18,715 bases of DNA from DUPQ01 sp964563155 (lineage in GTDB: Bacteria; Bacillota; Clostridia; DUPQ01). Shown one piece after another: positions 15,252 to 18,715 of this stretch (within the stretch, counting starts at the first letter, position 1; every line of letters starts with the position of its first letter). Both the position numbers and the translations under genes were made by a program. The stretch covers positions 1-18,715 of the forward strand of contig CAZLVL010000026.1 of NCBI GenBank assembly GCA_964563155.1, read 5' to 3'. Under the pieces are notes generated by a model. The model saw only the letters and a list, made by a program, of their open reading frames with translations. It was not told where the DNA came from and searched no databases.

Positions 15252-16538
15252 TTAATCCTTAAAGAGCATTCTTAAATTAATTTTGGGCTTACTCAACACA
15301 TAATTCATATCAAATACTTTGAATAAGAAGGGAGACATAACCTTTTTTACCACTATAGGGGTAGAAAAAATAGTGCACTCATCTGACATCTTAGGTGGTG
15401 GATTTACATCAAGTGTATGAATGTAGTCCTTTTTGCCAGCTTGTAAGAATAGAGCTGCTGCTTTTCCAGTTTGAGCATTTACAGCCATTCTAGTCTGCAA
15501 ATCCGATTCATTGGTCCAGCTTGCTTTATCAAGAAACCATATGGGCAGATTGATAGATGCATATTTGTGACGTCTTAAATCTGTTATCCAACTCAGTATC
15601 TTAACCTTTTTTAGACCATAGGTAGCTTTAAGCATATCTGGTATTTCTCTGTGGAGCATTCGATATGGCGCAGTTTTTCGTTCTTCATTATTGAGTGGGG
15701 CAAAAATACGCACATCATCCTCTAAAAATGCTGGAGTAAAAGGTGCAGAATCTCCATAATCCCAAGGGTTTAGTTGGTTGAGAAGATAGATATCAAAAAG
15801 TGTATTCTGAGGTCTTGCCCAATTGATTCTATCGTGATAAAAAGTGAACTTTCCACGCTCAGTGTCTACAGTTGTTTTAACACTGATATCCTCAATCCAA
15901 TGAGGTAAGCAAATTGCTTGCAGCTCCGACCTTATTCTCTTTTCAATATCCTGTCCTTCAAAGTCACTCTTGTTCTTTGCAACCAAGCGAAGCATCTGCT
16001 CTATAGCTTTTTCCTTACTAATTTTAAAGGGTAACACTCGGTCATACATGTTTGGGTCATAACCAAATACTAAGTTATCACCGTAGGCACCACTTTTAAA
16101 TACATCTGAGGGCATAAACTTGTTGTTACAGTATTCACAAGTGTATAGACTTTGTGTTGAAAAACCCTTAATCTTACCTCCACAATATGGGCATTCAAAA
16201 GACTTCTCTTCTCTTTTATCCCATTTTTCAAAGGTTCCCTTATCAAATCCATAAAGTAACTGGTCTAGGTTACTGGTCCTTTGCTTCATCTCATCAGGAG
16301 AATATATATCTCCTATGGCACGTTCACCCATACCCACATGAGCTAATTTTAAAAGTCCATCTATAACTGGAATTGGGCGGTGTCTAAAAACCATATTCAA
16401 GGTATACCTGTAATCAGCTGAGGCCCATGGAGCAAAATTTCCACAGTAAGGGCAAGTGAATCCCTCTAACTTTTGGTCAAAGTATGATGGCGATCCGCAC
16501 TCTTTACATTTTATGGCTGTTGTTTCTTTAACTTTCAT
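15252..16538 (-). CDS. Double zinc-ribbon protein (TFIIB-type zinc-ribbon family), function unknown
   Basis: This 428-residue cytoplasmic protein carries two zinc ribbons. The first is C11-x2-C14 ... C29-x2-C32 (CKECG and CPYCG). The second is C116-x2-C119 ... C134-x2-C137 (CPYCG and CEYCN). A long conserved region with no motif I recognise follows, including YDRVLPFKISKEKAIEQ near 175 and a positively charged tail. Bacterial proteins annotated as TFIIB-type zinc-ribbon-containing look like this and often neighbour SPFH, TerD or PspA-like stress genes; none is here. The true start is ATG at 16538 with GAGGAG 6 bases upstream; an in-frame TTG 21 bases earlier lies in front of that site and is not used. 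The stop lies in a weak inverted repeat TTAACCT/AGGTTAA (15235-15255). Confidence 0.75.
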   Translation of the reverse strand: MKVKETTAIKCKECGSPSYFDQKLEGFTCPYCGNFAPWASADYRYTLNMVFRHRPIPVIDGLLKLAHVGMGERAIGDIYSPDEMKQRTSNLDQLLYGFDKGTFEKWDKREEKSFECPYCGGKIKGFSTQSLYTCEYCNNKFMPSDVFKSGAYGDNLVFGYDPNMYDRVLPFKISKEKAIEQMLRLVAKNKSDFEGQDIEKRIRSELQAICLPHWIEDISVKTTVDTERGKFTFYHDRINWARPQNTLFDIYLLNQLNPWDYGDSAPFTPAFLEDDVRIFAPLNNEERKTAPYRMLHREIPDMLKATYGLKKVKILSWITDLRRHKYASINLPIWFLDKASWTNESDLQTRMAVNAQTGKAAALFLQAGKKDYIHTLDVNPPPKMSDECTIFSTPIVVKKVMSPFLFKVFDMNYVLSKPKINLRMLFKD

Positions 16539-16652
16539 TATGGTCTCCTCTTCCAACAAAACTTAACTCAACAGATGAATTGTCACCATTTCTGCAATCT
16601 TATTCCAAACTAACTAATCTGAAATATATTTCTAGACACAAAAAAGTAATAA

Positions 16653-16709
16653 CTACTTAGGATTTATTTCCCATTTCTCAACTACTTTTTTTGTAGTCAT
16701 GCCTTCCAT
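16653..16709 (-). CDS. 18-residue ORF with promoter and ribosome binding site
   Basis: The ORF begins ATG at 16709 behind AGGGAG (about 9 bases upstream) and encodes MEGMTTKKVVEKWEINPK before TAG. A promoter (16747-16775) lies just upstream. The peptide looks like the first helix of small HTH proteins (TKEVAEKWxISPRRV type), so it may be the truncated head of a lost regulator. Alternatively it is a leader peptide for the zinc-ribbon gene 115 bases downstream, because competing hairpins can be drawn over its 3' end. Evidence for translation is modest. Confidence 0.35.
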   Translation of the reverse strand: MEGMTTKKVVEKWEINPK

Positions 16710-16746
16710 TTTAAATTCTCCCTGATAAAAGGATTTTAGTTATTAT

Positions 16747-16775
16747 ATTATATAGTAGTTAGGAAGTTTATACAA
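16747..16775 (-). promoter_or_regulatory. Strong promoter upstream of the 18-codon ORF
   Basis: On the minus strand TTGTAT (16775-16770) and a perfect TATAAT (16752-16747) are separated by exactly 17 bases. The only coding sequences it can serve are the 18-codon ORF and the zinc-ribbon gene, for which no nearer good promoter is seen. Confidence 0.65.
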
Positions 16776-16930
16776 AACTAAGCTCATGCCAAGACACTAA
16801 CACAATTCTTGTTTTTCTTATGCCTTTATACAATATCTCAGACAACCAATGGAATGGCATATACTCCATCTGTCTATACATCAGATGCCCCTAGTTTTTA
16901 TGTTTTCAACTCTTAAGTTTAAATATAATT

Positions 16931-16956
16931 ACTAATACGATTGAACCAATAGATAA
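16931..16956 (+). repeat. Direct repeat, left copy
   Basis: This copy shares the exact 16-mer TTGAACCAATAGATAA (16941-16956) with 18431-18446. With the preceding ACTAA, about 23 of 26 positions agree between the two copies. Similarity fades on both sides. The copies are in the same orientation about 1.49 kb apart and bracket the GNAT gene, both long palindromes and the winged-helix stub. Confidence 0.65.
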
Positions 16957-16980
16957 AAGGTAGCTTCTTAAATAATCCCT

Positions 16981-17877
16981 TTATACTTCCTTAATGTAGC
17001 TGCGCATTATACCTTTGTTCACAAATCCATTTCTGTTATAGAAGTTTTGTGCAACTATGTTGTTAGATGCAGTATCAGTTTCTAGGTATCTATAGCCTTC
17101 TTTAGATAAATAATGCAATAGACAATTGAGATATCTGCTACCATATCCCCTTTCTCTATACTCTTTTTTAATACCAATCCATCTCATAAATGCCCTTTGA
17201 CTTGTCTTAATATAATTAATTATGCATTGACCTATAACTTCTTCATTTAATACAAAATCAATATTTGTATTATCTTTAGAAAATGTAAGTTTTAGATCTT
17301 GGTCTTTAGATTGTTCCTTTTCTATTAACTTTGCATAATAGATATTTTCATGTTCAATTACATATTTATTCTTTACCAAAATATCTTCTATATAAAATTC
17401 ACTTTCATGCAATTTCCCTTGTCTCGAATAGCATGACATACCAAAATAATGGAAATAGGCATAGATTGTTTTAAGTTCATACTTAGCAAAATAATTTTCT
17501 GACATCTTTAGCAAATCTAGAATGTGGTTTTGAGAGATATGGTTATTAAAATAAAGGTCCCTTATTATACCGTAGCTCTTACTATAATCCTTCTGGTTAC
17601 CAGCAAAAACAAATGAACTTAGTCCAAATTGTATCCAACCCTCAACAAGATTATCAATTATCAATAAATAGGTTTCTAGTTCTTTAAAAAGAGGTTTCCC
17701 ATCAAAATCTTTATCATGAAAAAAACTGTCTCTCCAAGAATCAATGGATGTTTCAGGATAGTAATAAGGTACACCTTTTCTATTTTTTAAAAAAATATCG
17801 CATACCATTTTCTCATATTTATCTTCATATCTTACAATAACTACTTTATTTATAAATTCAAATTCCTTTGCATCCAT
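16981..17877 (-). CDS. GNAT N-acetyltransferase with two GNAT-like halves
   Basis: This 298-residue cytoplasmic protein is about twice the size of a single GNAT domain. The C-terminal half (about 195-298) is a good GNAT fold: MRWIGIKKEYRERGYGSRYL holds the acetyl-CoA-binding R/Q-x-x-G-x-G/A (RERGYGS), followed by YLETDTASNNIVAQNFYNRNGF. The N-terminal half (about 10-150) looks like a degenerate copy, with IIRDLYFNNHISQNHILDLLKMSENYF at the acetyl-CoA position but no glycine motif. Such tandem proteins often use one active half. The substrate is unknown. The ATG at 17877 is preceded by AAGGAGC at about 7 bases. A long palindrome sits about 63 bases upstream, near the putative transcription start, so regulation there is possible. 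Confidence 0.85.
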   Translation of the reverse strand: MDAKEFEFINKVVIVRYEDKYEKMVCDIFLKNRKGVPYYYPETSIDSWRDSFFHDKDFDGKPLFKELETYLLIIDNLVEGWIQFGLSSFVFAGNQKDYSKSYGIIRDLYFNNHISQNHILDLLKMSENYFAKYELKTIYAYFHYFGMSCYSRQGKLHESEFYIEDILVKNKYVIEHENIYYAKLIEKEQSKDQDLKLTFSKDNTNIDFVLNEEVIGQCIINYIKTSQRAFMRWIGIKKEYRERGYGSRYLNCLLHYLSKEGYRYLETDTASNNIVAQNFYNRNGFVNKGIMRSYIKEV

Positions 17878-17939
17878 AAATTAGCTCCTTGAACTTTCTT
17901 CTAGATTCATCTTTGATAAGCTTGCTTATACCTATACAC

Positions 17940-17964
17940 TTGAGGTCGCAATTTGCGACCTCAA
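17940..17964. repeat. 25-bp perfect palindrome, copy 1 (GGTCGC family)
   Basis: Arms TTGAGGTCGCAA and TTGCGACCTCAA meet around a single T. The inner 17 bases GGTCGCAATTTGCGACC are identical to copy 2 at 18380-18404, but the outer four bases on each side differ while still pairing. It is GC-richer than its surroundings. On the minus strand it lies just downstream of a TATAAT box (17983-17978), within the predicted leader of the GNAT gene. It is not followed by a T-tract, so it is not a standard terminator. Confidence 0.85.
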
Positions 17965-17977
17965 CCTATCTTCGTTA

Positions 17978-17983
17978 ATTATA
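17978..17983 (-). promoter_or_regulatory. Possible -10 box of the GNAT gene
   Basis: A minus-strand TATAAT at 17983-17978 has no good -35 and would start transcription near 17971. That is some 94 bases before the GNAT start codon and places palindrome copy 1 immediately inside the transcript. Confidence 0.35.
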
Positions 17984-18009
17984 TTGTAATATTTGCATAA
18001 TAAAAAGAA

Positions 18010-18284
18010 TTACCTATTTTCAGAATAATATTTTTGCTTAGGGCTAGTTGGTTTTTCTGGCATAGTGAGTTTCAGTAATCCTCCCTTAATTAAAGGATTT
18101 AAAATAATCGTTCTAAAATAGCCTCTATTACTATAGTTCATAAACTCTTGAATTTCCTTTCGACTTCTAGGAATCATGCAAAATTTCAGCAATTTTATAA
18201 TACCTTCGTCAGCTTGGTTGGTAGCTTGCATGGTAGCTTAGTCACTCTACTTGTCACTCTTATAATAAACAAAAAGTCTAATAC
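18010..18284 (-). pseudogene. C-terminal winged-helix stub of a COG2865/Fic-associated protein
   Basis: The open part (18231-18010, 73 residues) encodes a winged-helix domain: EGIIKLLKFCMIPRSRKEIQEFM, then YFRTIILNPLIKGGLLKLTMPEKP and a KQKYY ending. This is the C-terminal module found in many COG2865/AAA_4 and Fic-type proteins, where it follows a linker of V/A-T-x-x tetrapeptide repeats. That linker is still visible: QATN and QATM in frame, then RVTS and RVTK in another frame at about 18238-18261. A one-base loss near 18237-18240 separates the frames. The ATG at 18231 has no ribosome binding site. The AlbA_2 and ATPase halves are absent, so this is a remnant rather than a small gene. Confidence 0.65.
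18220..18260. repeat. 12-base periodic repeats encoding a tetrapeptide linker
   Basis: GGTAGCTT recurs at 18220-18227 and 18232-18239, and GTCACTCT at 18241-18248 and 18253-18260, each with a 12-base period. On the minus strand these are the codons of a four-residue linker repeat (A-T-x-Q and R-V-T-x). Two more relatives, GTTACTCT at 18301-18308 and 18326-18333, lie further upstream of the stub. Confidence 0.6.
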
Positions 18285-18379
18285 TCACATTCTTGTTAGT
18301 GTTACTCTAAAAAGGGTCCACTTTTGTTACTCTTTACCTTTCCTAAAAAGTTCCAAGGATTTAATACTTCGATTTTTCT

Positions 18380-18404
18380 AACTGGTCGCAATTTGCGACC
18401 AGTT
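18380..18404. repeat. 25-bp perfect palindrome, copy 2 (GGTCGC family)
   Basis: Arms AACTGGTCGCAA and TTGCGACCAGTT meet around a single T. The 17-base core is identical to copy 1 at 17940-17964, while the outer arms (AACT/AGTT versus TTGA/TCAA) have changed together. Selection for symmetry rather than for one fixed sequence is the simplest reading. It lies 93 bases beyond the stop of the DUF4143 gene and 26 bases from the right direct repeat. Confidence 0.85.
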
Positions 18405-18420
18405 CACCTCTTCCATAAAC

Positions 18421-18446
18421 ACTAAAACTTTTGAACCAATAGATAA
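18421..18446 (+). repeat. Direct repeat, right copy
   Basis: This is the second copy of the roughly 26-bp repeat at 16931-16956; the exact shared part TTGAACCAATAGATAA is 18431-18446. Read on the minus strand in one frame both copies give an I-Y-W-F peptide, so they may descend from one coding segment or repeat element. Confidence 0.65.
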
Positions 18447-18496
18447 GGCTAGTCTATCACCATAAAACAATTACACCAGTACTAAACTTATAATAC

Positions 18497-18715
18497 CTAA
18501 TCTTTTAAACAGGAAATTGGGACAACTAAAACGCCATCTTTTCTTTTATAAGCAAAGGGAGCTATGCCACATAAAACCATTAAAAATGATGGCTTTTTCA
18601 TTTTGCCAGTGTCAATTTTAGAAGCTAAATTTAGCAATGTTTTTGCACCTGCCTCTATAAGAGAATCACCACCTAATTTGATTTCAATTAATCCATAACT
18701 TCCATTTCTTAAGTG
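18497..18715 (-). CDS. AAA family ATPase with DUF4143 domain, C-terminal end only
   Basis: A frame open from the window edge to a TAG at 18499-18497 encodes 72 residues starting HLRNGSYGLIEIKLGGDSLI and ending VLVVPISCLKD. This matches the C-terminal nuclease-like DUF4143 domain of COG1373 ATPases (LRDGRWGAIEIKLGG, IDTxKMxxPSFLMVL and YxRxDGVxVVPI patterns). The E-x-K in IEIK is the conserved acidic/Lys pair of that domain. The AAA module with the Walker motifs would lie beyond the window. These proteins are common accessory genes of uncertain function. No ribosome binding site or start can be judged. The gene ends normally, about 93 bases before palindrome copy 2. Confidence 0.8.
   Translation of the reverse strand, partial: HLRNGSYGLIEIKLGGDSLIEAGAKTLLNLASKIDTGKMKKPSFLMVLCGIAPFAYKRKDGVLVVPISCLKD

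Larger units (their letters stand above)
16560..16980. other. 420-base gap with one promoter, a tiny ORF and small inverted repeats
   Basis: No full gene is supported here. It contains the promoter at 16747-16775, the 18-codon ORF at 16653-16709, and an inverted repeat CATCTG/CAGATG with a 9-base spacer (16867-16887). The left copy of the direct repeat also described at 18421-18446 lies at 16931-16956. No clear terminator for the GNAT gene ending at 16981 is visible. The remainder is AT-rich sequence in which I see nothing further. Confidence 0.5.

Noticed and set aside
15235..15255. Inverted repeat TTAACCT/AGGTTAA as terminator of the zinc-ribbon gene
   Set aside because: It is short and AT-rich and is not followed by a T-tract on the minus strand.
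16539..16559. Upstream TTG start for the zinc-ribbon protein
   Set aside because: The GAGGAG site lies between that TTG and the ATG at 16538 and serves the ATG.
17940..17964. Palindrome copy 1 as a terminator of an upstream minus-strand gene
   Set aside because: No T-tract follows on the minus strand, and the same core recurs at 18380-18404 in a different setting.
18148..18381. 77-codon plus-strand ORF over the winged-helix stub
   Set aside because: Its product has no recognisable features and it reads the complement of clear family sequence and of the tetrapeptide repeats.

Overview
The window comes from an AT-rich, low-GC Gram-positive bacterium. Strong AGGAGG-type ribosome binding sites, TTGACA/TATAAT-like promoters, a DUF896/YnzC gene, a DUF2089 gene and clostridial-looking proteins point to an anaerobic member of the Bacillota (Clostridia or Tissierellia grade). 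Genus and species cannot be read from this stretch. No tRNA, rRNA, CRISPR array or intact transposase was seen.

The left and centre (about 1-12830) are compact and ordinary. They hold a cytoplasmic GH78 alpha-L-rhamnosidase followed by ynzC; a two-gene DUF2089 regulator plus membrane protein unit closed by a strong terminator; a P-loop protein of the cyclic-2,3-diphosphoglycerate synthetase type (COG2403); a two-gene operon of a DUF89 damage-control phosphatase and a GH2 glycosidase; an XRE/ImmA-IrrE fusion regulator converging on a PflX-type radical SAM gene; and a TetR regulator with a GT4 glycosyltransferase. The TetR pair is controlled by a consensus promoter whose -10 lies inside a near-perfect 26-bp palindrome. 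The rhamnosidase and GH2 enzyme suggest breakdown of plant or host glycans imported as small oligosaccharides, since neither has a signal peptide.

The right part (about 12830-18715) looks like an accessory region in decay. It contains a COG2865 (Schlafen AlbA_2 / HATPase_c_4) protein whose ATP-site motifs are eroded; a MntA-HepT nucleotidyltransferase-HEPN toxin-antitoxin pair in which both genes carry a frameshift; an orphan zinc-ribbon protein; a double-domain GNAT acetyltransferase; a promoter-driven 18-codon ORF; the C-terminal winged-helix stub of another COG2865/Fic-associated protein with remains of a tetrapeptide-repeat linker; and the 3' end of a DUF4143 AAA ATPase.

The most unusual signal is in this right part. 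Two perfect 12+1+12 palindromes share the core GGTCGCAATTTGCGACC, but their outer arms differ in a compensatory way. They bracket the winged-helix stub, and a roughly 26-bp direct repeat brackets a larger 1.5-kb block that includes the GNAT gene. This may be a small, undescribed palindromic repeat family or cassette boundary.
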